From positions 15,601,963 to 15,665,962 of the forward strand of contig CM069449.1 of NCBI GenBank assembly GCA_035610835.1: a DNA stretch of 64,000 nt, read 5' to 3'. The stretch comes from Ophiura sarsii (taxonomy: Eukaryota; Echinodermata; Ophiuroidea; Amphilepidida; Ophiuridae). The notes under the pieces are model-generated. The model was given only the letters and a program-made list of their open reading frames with translations. It made no database searches and was not told the DNA's origin. Below are positions 1 to 12,418 of this stretch, piece by piece; position 1 is the stretch's first letter, and every line of letters starts with the position of its first letter. The position numbers were made by a program, and so were the translations under genes.

Positions 1-464
1 CTTCTGCGGTTGTTCTGATTTTGGTGACTATTTTCAGCTAAACCCTAACTGTACAAACTATCAAAATATTTTGTGAGGAGCAAAAACGATCAACTTTTTT
101 ATGTTCCACCCTGTAAAATTTTTACACACCCTGTATAATTTGATTCTTTTTTGCAAAAATGAAAAACCTTGAATCATACGCTTTCCAACAATATAGTTTG
201 TGGGTCATTAAGTATGTATAACTTAAGTTTTGTCCCGTTTAATCATAATTGGTGCATTTCTCAACATTATTAGAATTGAAACATTTTGTTGGACCAGTTT
301 GTGACTTCTGACCATTAACCAAATTCTGTGGGGCAAACGGACCTCTCAGGTATCAGGCAGGGTCGATCGGTCAGTCGCAGAGTCAGACATTTGAGAGCGA
401 GGGGGTGGGGGTTGTATTTGTTATTTATTTGTTTGGAATGCCTGGAAGGGAGTTCCGTAATAAC
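1..464. other. Non-coding start of window, no gene seen
   Basis: AT-rich sequence with no exon I can support. At about 108-140 it holds two copies of CACCCTGTA, which resembles the outer end of mariner-type elements, but no complete element can be drawn. Confidence 0.5.
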
Positions 465-564
465 GGGTTCAACAAAAGAAAGTATACCACTTTGTTCATG
501 TCATTTTGAGTAAAATTCAATTTTATGACATAAACAAAATGGTATACTTTCTTTTGTTGAACCC
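465..564. repeat. 100-bp near-perfect hairpin
   Basis: The left arm starts GGGTTCAACAAAAGAAAG and the right arm ends with its complement, CTTTCTTTTGTTGAACCC. The stem is about 40 bp with a few mismatches around a small AT-rich loop. A weaker stem (TAATAA) continues on both sides. It could be a tiny foldback transposon or a hairpin RNA precursor; no target duplication is obvious. Confidence 0.8.
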
Positions 565-607
565 TTTATTATACTTTTTCGAGTGGGCGGGCGAGGCGGG
601 TAGGGCA

Positions 608-963
608 GGGGGGGGGGGGGGGGGTGGTGACGGGTGTTCGAAATATAAATCTTTTGAGGGGGAATCCGAGATCGGTAACCAAAACTATACGCTAATATTT
701 AACAATTATTTTCAGTCAATTTTCGAAATATTTCACTAAATTGAAACAATTTCAAACATTGAAAGACATTTAAAAATGGGGGGGGGGGGGGGGGGGATTC
801 AATGAATGATTTTGATATAACAAATAAATGTTATCAAAAGCAATATAGCTATAGAAAATGCTAACAACAATCGCAGGGTGAGCGTTTAAAATGTGTATGG
901 AAAGTGACTTAGGGAGTGTTCATAACAATACTTTGAGGGGCGGGGTGGGGGGGGGGGGGGGGG
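608..963. repeat. Three long G homopolymers
   Basis: Runs of 17 G (608-624), 19 G (778-796) and 17 G (947-963) lie within 360 bp. Open frames across them are artefacts of poly-glycine translation. The flank of the third run (GGGAGTGTTCATAA) recurs at about 3865 beside a C-run at 3963-3976, so the homopolymer probably travels as part of a dispersed repeat. Confidence 0.85.
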
Positions 964-1438
964 TTGTAAAAAATGAGCCATGGACATTTATTATTTTTAT
1001 CCCTAATATAGGGTTTTTGTTCCTTTTAAGAACCTTCTTTTATGATAAACCTATAGACATAGTCACAATCACTTTTGTTATGGTAGGTACGGTAGGCCTA
1101 TATACACAAACTATAGATATATAGGCCTATTATAACATATTAAAACATCAAACAAAATCTATGTAGGCCTAGGTCTTCTGCTTTATATATTTGGCTTCTG
1201 TATGAACCCTTCACAAGATCATTTGATGGAACCCTCCTTTAATTGCCACCTTGCTCCCACCGCCGTTGTGTAAAGAACTATGGTTATCAAGTTTCAACTT
1301 AATATTAAACATTTTAAGCTGATTTGAGTTTTACATTCCGGCATTGATCCAATTTTATTTGTGAATTTGTATTGTTCCATCAAATTAGTTGGTATTAAAA
1401 TGTAATAGTATTTAACAACTCTCTAAAAGTCGACTTAA

Positions 1439-2081
1439 GGGGGGACTTAAGGAAGTTTTTTGTTGAATTTTGTTAGTGCTGTATTTATTGAACCATGACT
1501 CAAAAGTGTATAAAAGTATACCTTTTTGGAAAGGAAATGTATCAGAGAATTCAAATTTGGCATCAATTTTGACCAAAAATGTTGATTTAACAAACATAAT
1601 TTTGAGTTAAAAATGCCCAAATCACTTGATGATGATGTTAAGACACTACTGGAGGGACGATTTTTTTTTTTATTAATCTAATCCAATATTTTTTGAAATT
1701 TTGACAAAAAAGTGTAAAAATCCATTTTTTCACGTTTTTTGGCACTTTTTGGTCAAAATTTTCAAAAATATTAGATTAGGTTTAAATTTTAAAAAATCGT
1801 CCCTTCATTAGTGTCTTAACATCATTATAAAGTGATTTGGCCATTTTTACTCAACATTATTTTTTGTTAGCAAAGTTCAAAAAAATTTGGGTCAAAAAAG
1901 TGAATTTTGTGATTTTCTCAAAAAATCTACTTTTTTGGTCAAAATTGACGCCAAATTTGGATTCTCTGATCTATTTCCTTTCCAAAAATGTATACTTTTA
2001 TATACATTTGATTAATAGTTCAATAATTACAGCACTCACAAAATTCAAAAAATCAAATCATAAACTTCCTTAAGTCCCCCC
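1439..2081. mobile_element. TTAA-flanked foldback element (643 bp)
   Basis: The element is bounded by TTAA at 1435-1438 and 2082-2085. It starts GGGGGGACTTAAGGAAG and ends with the exact complement. The arms stay complementary for roughly 300 bp each, including ATCGTCCCT and TTAGATTA blocks near the centre, so the whole element folds on itself. The TTAA duplication is what piggyBac-type transposases produce; there is no transposase, so it is non-autonomous. Related pieces lie at about 13.7-14.25 kb, 57.2 kb and 63.62 kb. Confidence 0.85.
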
Positions 2082-2342
2082 TTAACACTTATTTTTGGTA
2101 TGATTGAAGTACATTTTGGCTCTAAAAAAGCTTGTACAAACAAGTATTGCCTGTTAGCATGTTTAGGGACACATGTCCATCTGTGTACTTTTGACCATCA
2201 TAATTCAGGATTCCTCTTGAATCGACAGTGCCAATGTCAGTCACCACCCCCTCTGGCTACGCCACTGGTTAAAAATACCCACCTTTTTGTTGATTCCCCA
2301 ACAAGGTTCTATTTTTTAAATCTGGATTTCCGAACCCCTCTG

Positions 2343-2517
2343 CAGTGGTCCCAACCGCGACGCACTTTTTGTTTGGTCGCGACTCGCGAGCTACAAAAAT
2401 AAAATGAATTATAATGGTGTATCATAGTAACACACGTGACTTTGTTTTGTGAGGGGTCGCGCTGTGATGCTGCTTTCTGGAATGAGGTCACCACCAGAAA
2501 ATGGTTGGGAACCACTG
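2343..2517. mobile_element. hAT-like MITE (175 bp)
   Basis: It starts CAGTGGTCCCAACCGCGAC and ends GGTTGGGAACCACTG. These are inverted repeats of the CAGTGGTTCCCAACC type found in hAT elements (family knowledge). It interrupts a repeat whose phrase AAATCTGGATTTCCGA lies just left of it (about 2320) and again at about 2588. A clean 8-bp target duplication is not visible. Confidence 0.75.
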
Positions 2518-4781
2518 CTCGAGGGCCTATAGGGAGAGTTTATGCAGAATATATATGTCTAGTTTTCCAGTGATCACTGGAACAAACAAATCTGGATTTC
2601 CGATAATCATTCGAACCGAAAAATTGCGGAAATCCAAACCCCTCTATAATAGGGGGTGCACATATTATCTGGAATAGCCCAATGGGGTAAGTGTGACAGT
2701 TCAATTTTACAGCTGTGTAATTTGAAATAAGCTGTGTTGCCCTTGATGACAGATTATTAAAAACTACATTTTGTTACCATGATTACCGATAGTTTATATC
2801 AAAGGCACAACGTACCATTTATATGAGTGTCCTACTTAGCCTACCTCATATAAGCCTTTTAAAGAAACATTTGGCATCCGTATTTTATACTGTTTTATCC
2901 TATGACGCGTGTGTACCTGTGGCCCGGGGTTGGGGTCGGGTGGGGGTTACTCACTATATTGGTATAAATAGGTATATTATTATGTGCCTGCCTTTTGGGG
3001 TGGGAATTTTTGGATATCGATGGGTGGTAAATCAGAAAGGATTTTGATATATTATTGCCCCTTAATTCTTTGATGGTATATAGAGGTGTACCTTGTCAGA
3101 TTGGTTTATTGACCCCTTCCCTCCTATAACAAAGGCCTGACATGTTCAATACCGCTGAATTTCCAATATCCGAATTCCAAATGTTTAAAATACACTTTTG
3201 AGAACACAATTTGGGTTAAAATAGTCATTTGAGAACCGAATTTTGTACTTGCCTTCTGTTCATTGTAAATACATGTATAACAAGGGGTATATTGATCGGT
3301 AGACATTTCACCAAGTTTTGTTTACGGATCGGGTGTTAATTTTGCATTATGGTATTGAAAGTCGGAAATTCAAAGTCTGGTAGGCACATCCACGTATGAT
3401 TTTGGTAGAAGAACAGAACTCCCTCCCCCAAGACCCGGGGTCCCCTAAAACCACCAGGGCAAAAATGCAATCCTAATTGTTATTATATATTTTATGAACA
3501 GAGATATATGCAGAGTATGCTTATCTTTTTATACATGGTAGGCGGAGATGTCCTCTTTATACACACATCAAACAAAATGTTCCCCAAAAAGTTCCAATAG
3601 GCCTATGCCGGCCAGTGAAATTAGGTTTATATCATATACTGACTATATCCTATTATACTATTACGGAAATGGCGATTGTTAAATAATATCTGGTAAGGTG
3701 GCAACTCCTATCATGCCTATATTAATACATACACCATCAAACTTTGACGCATTACCGTGGTTCACTCGTGTATTTCGTCAAAATAAGCGCATCAGCGCAA
3801 AGGATAATACCCTACTAAATTTTGCGTTGTGGTCCCACCTGCGAAAACTGTTACACCCCTGGGACCACGGTTTAGGGAGTTTTCATAAATACTGTGGTAC
3901 ATGGTGAGGGCGCATGAACACTCCCTTTACCCTCGTCCTATTATAAAGGGAGGGTGGATGCTCCCCCCCCCCCCCCACCCTCCCTCAAGAATTTTCGCCG
4001 GTGCCGATCAAAGTCAATGGCTCAGGTCATTCTAAGTACATGTATTATCTCTTTTTACATAATTTCCGCTCATTTTGACGAAAGCAATTTAGGGTACCAC
4101 CTTAACAGGTAAGCCGTCAAAGTCACAGAGTATCGGTAGGGGGTGCCACCTTACAATATTTTTTGCCTATTGTTCACGCGAATACTTGAGGTCGGCCATG
4201 TGTAGTGACGTCATTGTGGCGTGACGCGTTGGATGTTTGTACTTGGTTTAGTACGTATGGAAAGAGGAGATCTCTAGTTATACCAAGAAATTTTGGTAAA
4301 TTACACAAAATGCATTACGCCATAAAAAAATTTGTGTGACAAATATTTTTTATAAACCTCTCTCCTTGAAGACACGAAATATAATGAGACTGGTTAAACC
4401 AGCGCGGCATCGCGAAAACATCAAAGGGGCGGGGCGTCAAACCAATCGTGCGTGGGATTGGCTAACGGAACAGGACTAGACCATTTCTAGCGCGGGCGGT
4501 AAATTGGAAATTCTCTCAACGTGCTCAATAATTTCTGATTATAGATTAATGAAATTAAAAACTAGGGTCACCAGCTTATATTTTGAGATAATTCCATAAA
4601 AAGGTCGATATTTTGGGGTCAACAATATTGAAAAAGGAGGAGCGCGTTGTTGTAAGGCGTAGAACGCACAGTAAAACAACGCGGCACGAGCGCAAAACTG
4701 GTCTGAGTCGCGTACTCGCGTCATAACTCACGCACTGTCACTGTGTCTTTACGCACGGCCATGACTTTCGTCACACATGGC
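2518..4781. other. No gene recognised; repeat debris
   Basis: Short AT-rich and GC-rich patches with no exon signature I trust. It holds a 14-C run (3963-3976) followed by more C-rich sequence, and a CpG-rich stretch from about 4390 to 4720. Confidence 0.5.
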
Positions 4782-4972
4782 TATACTCTGTTTGGCCATC
4801 TCGAGACAGTGACGTAACTGAACAGGCGCAGCTTTTACGCACGCGTGTGTATCTTCCGCCTTTCAACGCTCGTGTTTGTACGCCAGCGGCGCGAGTATGC
4901 GCGCGCGTTATGTGATGCAATTAGTAGAATACGCGGTTACGTCACTGTCTCGAGATGGCCACACAGAGTATA
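4782..4972. repeat. CpG-rich hairpin element, 38-bp arms
   Basis: The arm at 4782-4819 (TATACTCTGTTTGGCCATCT onward) pairs with 4935-4972 at 36 of 38 positions. The 115-bp spacer is rich in CG and GCGC. This is probably a small foldback element. No gene is associated with it. Confidence 0.8.
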
Positions 4973-5020
4973 GTGCCTCGACTTTTAAAGGATCGGGCAC
5001 TGCCGACAATTGGAGGGGGT

Positions 5021-5547
5021 GGGGGGGGGGGGGCTGTGGGCCCCAAGTCACGAAATGTTCGCGTAGTAAATCCGGACTTTAATGTATTTTTCCATCTGCT
5101 GAATTTTCCGGTCAGTTCTAGTGGTTTTTCTTGATATGTAGATGGTTGTTAAGACTCTCTTCGTGTGGACAATATCGGATCATCTTTTTGATGTGGGGTG
5201 GGGATGGGGGTGGGGTGGGGGGGGGGGGGGGGCATGTTATCTCCGAAACACAGGCGAAAAATGGTCCTTTTTAAATGGTTATAACGCATATGCATTACAT
5301 CCCGGCGGAGAGTGGGGTGGGGCACAAGGGGGGGGGGGGGGGGGCACAAATACCTCTTTCAGGGGCGGCATTCCCAACCCCATGCCCCCGATAGCTACGC
5401 CACTGCCCTTTTAATCCCCTTAACCCCCACCCACCACTCCCTTTTTATACTATAATAAGCATGTTATTATGGCATAACAATAGCACGGTAAGAATTATCG
5501 TAACTATAGGGTCTTCAGCAGTATTCAGGGGGGGGGGGGGGGGGGGG
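5021..5547. repeat. Cluster of four G homopolymers
   Basis: G-runs of 13 (5021-5033), 16 (5217-5232), 17 (5328-5344) and 20 (5528-5547) occur within about 530 bp. Between them (about 5393) is the phrase GCTACGCCACTG, which also occurs near 2255 and, with one change, near 6953. It looks like the edge of a dispersed repeat. Confidence 0.85.
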
Positions 5548-5739
5548 CATGGGTCAGCAGGCCTGTAATCAGGGGCGGGCACAATACATAATAGAGTTTG
5601 TCTTTTGGGGGGTGGTAGGTCGAGGGGCGAGCCTTCTAGCAGGGACCCCTCTAGTTCCGCCCTCCTAGTATTTAAGAACTTTATGTTCTTTGGCCTTCGG
5701 TGAAAGGGCATATCCAGCGCAAATAGACTAACTATTTTT

Positions 5740-6090
5740 CCATTCTCCGTATTCCCTAGAATTACAGCAACGATGTGACTTACGTTTCACAAGTTATTGC
5801 TAGAATTGTAGCTAATCTTTGGAACGCCTTACCTATTCATGTTAGATCATGCACATCCCTGGCACAGTTCTACGTCTTTAAAAACTCATTTGACAAAGGA
5901 TGCTTCTTATTAAAAATGTGTTTTTTGTTTTAAATTATGATATTATTATTGACATCATTATTATACTAGTCTGTTAAGTTGTAAGTTAAATAGTTATGTT
6001 GTAATGTGTGATATTTTATGTAACGCGCCTCGAGCACCATTTTGATGGATTAGTGCGCACTATAAATCAACATTATTATTAATTATTATC
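5740..6090 (+). mobile_element. 3' end of a CR1/L2-type non-LTR retrotransposon
   Basis: About 50 codons ending at the TAA at 5931-5933 read LWNALPIHVRSCTSLAQF, the typical C-terminal tail of CR1/L2-clade reverse-transcriptase proteins (LWNxLPxxIRxxxSLxxFK). A short 3' UTR follows, ending GCGCACTATAAATCAA and ATT repeats, also typical of these elements. The rest of the protein is missing, so this is a 5'-truncated dead insertion. Confidence 0.75.
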
Positions 6091-6555
6091 AATCCAACGG
6101 GTCATGCGGTGTTTCGCGTGAGCATCTTGAGATTCTTGACAACATCAGCTCTTTCAGGCAGCGGTGACAACCTTGCATGCATCAGTTGTGTCGTTATCCA
6201 ACCGGATATTCACGAAGCACTCTGGCCATACAGGTTGGGGGTTCGGAGTTTTTACCGAGTATGGGTCTTTAACTGTGAAATCATATCGCAAACTACTGCA
6301 AACAAACTGACCACTCTTTCTCCTCGGCTTCATTTACAAAATAGAAACAAGCGGGAAGATGCGCGTCTAGCGCTTTTTGTCGATCGACGCGCATTTGGAA
6401 TACTTTTGAATTTTGTCAAAATGCGCTTGCGACGCAACGCCAGTAATTCACGCTCGCGCCTTTATTTGACGCTACGCTCGCATTTTCAAGTTAGAAAATC
6501 AGCTGGCACAGTGCCAGCGGCACTGCGCGTCGCTACCGTGGTGCAGTACCCTTAA

Positions 6556-6920
6556 GCTTGATTCTTAAACCATAAAACATTGAAAATAATTCGCGTGAAG
6601 CTATTGCCTATTGTTGCGCTAAAAAAGGTCCAGAAAAACGTTCCTCAAGCTATCTTGGATAATAAAACATTCAAACTAGGTTGGGACGCTGAAATGGTCC
6701 TGAAAAACGTTCCTGAAGCCACCTTGTTAAGCTTGAATAATAAAACATTGAAATTAATTTGCGCGTAGCGCGCAAAGATTGGTTATTTTAACACTCAAAT
6801 GGTCATTTAGCCATCTTGTTCCAAAGTTCCAAGTTTTCTAACAATAATGGTCCTGAAAATGTTCCTGAAACATATAGTTATAAAGCTTGAATAATAAATA
6901 TTGAAACCAATTCGTTACCT
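6556..6920 (+). repeat. Dispersed repeat R1, about three degenerate copies
   Basis: A phrase built from GGTCCTGAAAAACGTTCCTGA, a short gap, and AATAATAAAACATTGAAA recurs three times, with GCGCGTAGCGCGC in the best copy (about 6760). The same phrase appears at 9015-9180 and, inverted, at 15905-16360. No protein is recognised. It may be the terminal repeat region of an unidentified element. Confidence 0.65.
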
Positions 6921-8085
6921 CGTTTGTCAATTGAGGGAAGGACGGGCTGCTGGTTACGCCACTGACTGGTGGTGGGGGAATGCCGTTTGCGGGGATTCAG
7001 AGGGCCAAGCTCCCCTCCCCTCCTCCTCTCCTTCCCCCTTCCATTTGTCTCTTCTCTATTATCTTCTCCCTCTGGGATCCCGGCCCGGGAGGCCTGAGCC
7101 CCAAAACCTGTGGGCACGCGCCTGGTATTTAGCATGCGTAAACGATTCTTCAAACACACATAATTATAGTCAGTTTCAATATTCACAAGTGTTGTGTCTA
7201 TTAAAGCACTACTTAAACTACTCCGGGCATATGAAACTTTTTGCTAAAAATTATAAGAGGTTTTGGTGAGGAAATCATCAAAATGTGGTGCACCAAACGT
7301 GCCAAACGAGAGTGCATTAAAAATCAGAAATTGTTTTTAAACAATTTCGGATAAAATATTTCAATTTCTTGTACAACGTAACATGTTATATTCAAATCAG
7401 TGATATGCCGATTCATGTATAAGTTGCGATATAAGATAACAGCTCGCGAAAACAATATTTTTTTTACCATGTTTGGATCGACCTAGATTCATCGTGTACG
7501 TTGCTACATGTATGTACGTTGCTATGCAACATTCAAACTTGTTTCCTAGCTGTTTTCTGTTAGATATTTACCCCACGGTACGCTTTTTAACTACGAAGAA
7601 AAACAATTCTGACGTAAATTATAAAGTTATTGTGCAAATGAAATTTACCACAAAATGGTCTTCTTTTGTCTAGTATTCGATCATAATTGTTATCATTCAT
7701 TATAATCTGCATGAGTCTCGATGTTCTTTGTTAATCTCTAAACATATGATATGGTGTTTGTGTGTTCGTCACGGCAACACAATGAAAAACTCCCTCGATT
7801 GCGTGCAAACACTTGTAAATCATGGGACAACAAGGTTTTGTTGTTAATGAATCACGGTACGTACGATCATGCAATATTCCAATTTCGTGTTATTATCTGG
7901 CAATTTGCCATATTATTCATGTGTCGCCATATAGAAAATCCAAGTTTTAAACATGTTATGTTAAAATGCGAACCCACTTTCACTAACAGTGTTCAAATTG
8001 TGTTTATTTCATAAGGCCAAAAAAAGAAAAGGTTTGTCTCAAATGACCCGCGCGCATTCCCGAAACCGCCCGCGTTAACTTTTTG
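6921..8085. other. No gene recognised
   Basis: It begins with C/T-rich sequence at 7000-7080 and continues as ordinary AT-rich DNA. The short open frames here carry no recognisable domain and no convincing splice context. Confidence 0.5.
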
Positions 8086-8090
8086 TTAGT

Positions 8091-8163
8091 GTTTTTTTTC
8101 TTCTTTTTTTTTCATTTTTTCATTTTTTTTTTTTCTTCTTCTTTTTTTTTCTTTTTTTTTTTC
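8091..8163. repeat. Pyrimidine tract (T/C)
   Basis: About 73 bases are almost entirely T with scattered C. Low-complexity tract. Confidence 0.85.
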
Positions 8164-8589
8164 ATTATCAATTTTCTCAAAAAAATCTTGCAAAATCCAA
8201 CTTTTTGACCAAACAAATGACGATCAGGTCTAAATTGAAGGGAAAAAATCAATCTTTTTTTTGGCCTAAGAAGGCTATAATTGCTGTAAACAGCGGCGGT
8301 ACTGTACGCAGCGCGTGTACTCCCCTCTCAGGCGCAGATCCCGGGGGCGGAGGGGCGCGCCACCGCGGTCAAAAAATAACAACAAGAAAAGAGAAAAGAG
8401 AGGGGGAGAGAGAGGGGAAAAAGAGCCTTTAATTGAGTGACTGATTGGTGAATAAAATAACGTTGTATGTCGTGATATACATGTATGTATGCCTATCAGG
8501 CGCGTCGCAACCGGGGCGGTTTGCAAAGAAAGAAAAAAAAGAATAAGGGGAAAAAGAGAAGAAACGGGGGAAAGAGATTGCTTTTTTAT

Positions 8590-8943
8590 AATAAAATATT
8601 TGTCAAAAGTACACATCAAATCGCACCAAATGGGTTCGAAAATTGAGAACAAAAAAAATCCAATTCCGAGGGGGGGGGGTGGGGGGGGGGGGGGCGCATC
8701 CCCCCTCAGACTCCCCCTGTTCGAGCTTTTTAACCATTTATACTTACATAGGCGTGCGCAGGATTTTTTTTTACCCGGGAGGCTTAAAAATAAATTTCAT
8801 TGGTTCGCATTACTATACGCGGTAACGTATCCACTGAGGGTGGATGTGCCCCCCCCCCCCCCTTGAAATTGGATTTTTTTTATTTTAAATTTCGAACCCA
8901 TTTGGTGCGATTAATGTGTATTTTAGAACAATATTTTATTGAA
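8590..8943. mobile_element. Foldback element with G-run in one arm and C-run in the other
   Basis: The left arm (from 8590, with CGCACCAAATGGGTTCGAAA) and the right arm (ending 8943) are inverted copies over about 85 bp. The left arm ends in G-runs of 10 and 14 (8670-8694, split by one T). The right arm begins with a 14-C run (8849-8862). So the homopolymer belongs to the inverted repeat itself. The interior holds GGCGTGCGCAGGATTTTTTT followed by TACCCGGGAGG, which looks like the edge of another repeat. Confidence 0.75.
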
Positions 8944-9014
8944 AAGCCTTAACTTAATTTCCAATCAATATTGGCTTATTATCAATTTCATTCAAAATTG
9001 GATATTTTCCCTTC

Positions 9015-9180
9015 AAAGTTGCACTGCGTAAGGGTTTGAAATTGCGAATAAATTAAAAAGGATTTGCGCGTAGCATGAACATATTGGCTATTGTGAAAAT
9101 AAAGGTTTAACAAACCGTTCCTGAAGCCATATAAGCTGGACGGTAAGCTTGACTGATAATTAAACAGCGAAACTAATTTC
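9015..9180 (+). repeat. Dispersed repeat R1, second site
   Basis: Shares GATTTGCGCGTAGC, GTTCCTGAAGCCAT and TAATTAAACAGCGAAACTAAT with the copies at 6556-6920, in the same orientation. Confidence 0.6.
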
Positions 9181-9214
9181 AGTAGTCATCGTGTTTTATC
9201 CAGTTTAGTCAACG

Positions 9215-9410
9215 ATATCTGACGACGGGGTGCGTCGTCATGGTCCGTCAGAATCCATCAATGGTGCGTCCAAAAATTGACTGAGGGTGCGTATTTGGAT
9301 GACAAAGGTCCGTCGTTATTTTGACACAGGGTGCGTCATGGTACATGAGAAGTTGACGCACCTCGGTAAAGTGACGCACCACTCCCGTTGGTTGTATAGT
9401 GCGTCTTACA
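9215..9410. repeat. Cluster of GGTGCGTC motifs
   Basis: GGTGCGTC or GGTCCGTC occurs about eight times within 200 bp, in both orientations (GACGCACC near 9356 and 9372). It resembles the motif-packed elements described elsewhere in the window, but I could not identify inverted ends. Confidence 0.6.
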
Positions 9411-9419
9411 ACTGATAGG

Positions 9420-11724
9420 TGTATAAGATATACAATTATAGAAGACGCAAAATATATAAAGCTTATAAAATACCCGCTTATATCATAGTGACATCATCGC
9501 GATACTATTACAAGCGTTGCACATTGTTGTTTTATCAAATTTCATTCATGTTGTTCTTGCGACAAAGGGTATTATATAAATCAGGTTTTATTGGAAATTT
9601 GATATAAAAACAATAATAAAATAATAAACATGTGTTCACTCCCTTACATCTAAGAGTGAAACTATAATAAAACAGCATATTGTGAGACATCAAGTCATAC
9701 ATCTTGCCAGCTTTTGGCCTACTTTTGAGATATAGAGCAAGGTAGTTTGTAAAATATTTTTTCTTTTCCTCATCTTTGCAAAATTATACATCTCCAATTT
9801 CGTTCAATGAGACCTTTCGAAAGATTGATTCATATTCTGTCAAACATTGTCAAAATCTCATATTTTATAGTAAAGACAAGATACCATAATTTGATAATAC
9901 TCGGTGACATGATGCATCACATTAAACACGGTGTGCATGGTGTAAGCGCACACGAGTGCACAAGAAGCTACTTTGACTCATCGGACAGTTAGAAGATATT
10001 GATAAAACTTCGTAATAACTATTTCATTTATTATCATCACCAGATCTAATAGTTGCTGCTTTTCGTCCCTTATAAAGCCTCAAAGAATTAGCAGTCTTTA
10101 TTTTCTTCTTGGTTTTCTCGAATATGATTCACATTACTTGTATACACATTTTGATACTATTCTAAGTTTATCTATATTTGCCTATTGTTGTTTTTAATCA
10201 TGATTAATAATGTCATAATAATTAGAGTGTCGAATTTGAGAGAGTAATTAGATCGACTTTGCTTGCACAATATTGAGCTATTATGACATTGCACAAACAT
10301 ATTCATACTAATTAAGTAAGTACGCACTTCCTAAGTTATAACTTAATAACTGTTTAAAATAAATGAGATCTGTCAGTTCTTTTCTCGAACCAAATAATGT
10401 TAAAATGATAATTTCCGAATATTTTGGTCAACATCATTTTAGCATTATCTCAATAATGCTTGTTACGTCCCTTATTGCCCGAGAACGATTTAAATTTAAC
10501 ATAGCATTGTAGGCTACACCAAACGAATTCTTGGCAATCAAGCAATGTGAATGATGAGTTATTTGTAAATACCGGCACTCATTTCTCTTATCAAATTAAG
10601 TAAAAAAATGTTTTAAAAACCTTTTTGATCTTACTTATCTCAACAAATGAAGGATTTTCGTCTCATATGTCATAGGCCTATGTGTGATGGTCTGGAACTG
10701 GATGCAATATGTCAAGCTCATCCTTCAACATGTTCAACTTGTGACCCACCTCAATCAGCAAAAACCTTTATTGTCATAACAATCCCTTTACTTGGACGAT
10801 GTTGGAACAGAAGTTGAATTTCACAGAATTTAGGAGAAAGCTCATATCTCTCGTTTGGAATAACCAATTTGAACGAAATAAAATTTAGGTTATCATCATA
10901 GCTATGATATAATCATGTATTCTCGCTCTGCATTTCATTAAACATATGTAAATGTTTGTATTTGCACTCGTTTAAGAAATCAGTGAAATCGGGAGCTGAA
11001 TATTTAAACTCACCCTATATATATGCGGGTATGATTGATTTAATGTAGGCCTACTTTCCGCTCCGAGCATAAAAAGTGTTAATTTATCAGTATTTGACTT
11101 CTTTTTTTTTACACCATTATCATATATTTTCCATCACCTTAATTTGAACATGTAAACTCAAGAAGAAATTATGTATTTATGTTTCGCTATTGTGTGTATC
11201 GCTTTGATGGCGTATTTTGAAGTACCGAATTCACATTCTAAAATAATCGCGTGATTTCTAGAGCTTTTATGGCTACCGCCCCATTCTTTTTAGGTTTTTA
11301 GGTTTGCTATTCATTTATTTAAAAAGGTGTATTTTAATCGTGTCAGGATTTATATTTTTCCTTACTAAAAGAGTCCTTAAATTGTTGTAAGCATATCGAC
11401 ACGTTGGTTTGTCTTAGCACCATAGCTTTATTTGCATGTTTAATACGACGCCCTGATAATTATTTGTTTGCAGGAATAGTTTTGAACAGTTAATATGGAT
11501 AGATAGTTGACCCACCACCTTAACCATGTTAAACGAATTGGAATTTGATATGGATGTGAGATGGACTATTTTGGAATACCACGAACGTGATGAAAACCAA
11601 CAGTTTCATCTGACAACACACATGCAGGAGATATTGAGAATATTCCACACACATGTTATATACATTTTGTGTCACTCCATATTGTCCTGTTATGAAATAC
11701 TCCTCTTCCAAAAAATGACTTCCC
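9420..11724. other. AT-rich non-coding stretch
   Basis: No exon, RNA gene or clear repeat is seen in 2.3 kb. Confidence 0.5.
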
Positions 11725-11860
11725 CATTAGCTCGGTGGTTTGTGTCATGTCTTAGCATAAATAGTTTGCTGGTTCGAATCCCGATAGGTTTTTCTTGTTT
11801 TTCTTGTTTTGTTTTCGTTTGTTTTGTTGTTGTATTCTATTTTGAAATTGTTTGTAACTT
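11725..11860 (+). mobile_element. tRNA-derived SINE
   Basis: TTAGCTCGGTGGTTT fits a pol III A box and GGTTCGAATCCCG a B box, about 40 bp apart. A T/G-rich tail (TTTTTCTTG repeats) follows. The cloverleaf is not intact enough to be a functional tRNA. Confidence 0.65.
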
Positions 11861-12418
11861 TTCATTTTAAAGTTGATTTCATTTTTCCGGATATTACGAA
11901 TGGGTATAATAATTATATATAAAATAACATGCGGTTTATTATAGGTAATGTAGTACGTGATATTTTTATTTTGTTTTTGTTGACATCTACCTCTATAAGA
12001 ATGTTCTATCTTTTGATAAAGATCTGATACGGATCTTAATTGTTATGGCGTCTCAATAAACATGCTTCAATTTAGAGTATTTTTAATCCGAAATAAACAG
12101 TCAACCAAAAGTGAGGTAATGCAGCGATAAGAATCTGTGGAATTGCCTTTTTCAAAAGTTGTTTTTGTTTGATAGCAATCGGGTATGTAGTTCTCGAGAT
12201 ATGACCGACCGACATGATTTTAACTTTACACATTTATACTTGCTTGTATACCCCCCCCCCCCAAGGCAGTCAAAGTATAGGGAAATTCCATGAGGAAACT
12301 AAAAATGCCATTGAAATTATAGTGCGAAAAAGAACACAAAATGGTATATAGGAGGTGAGCTTCGAACGCGTGACCCTGTATGATTTTGTTGGGTAAGGGT
12401 TATTGAAATCGGCTATTA

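Noticed and set aside
6109..6555. Longest open frame of the window (about 148 codons, non-ATG start)
   Set aside because: No recognisable domain, low-complexity Arg/Ser-rich composition in a CG-rich repeat patch, no splice context. Likely chance.
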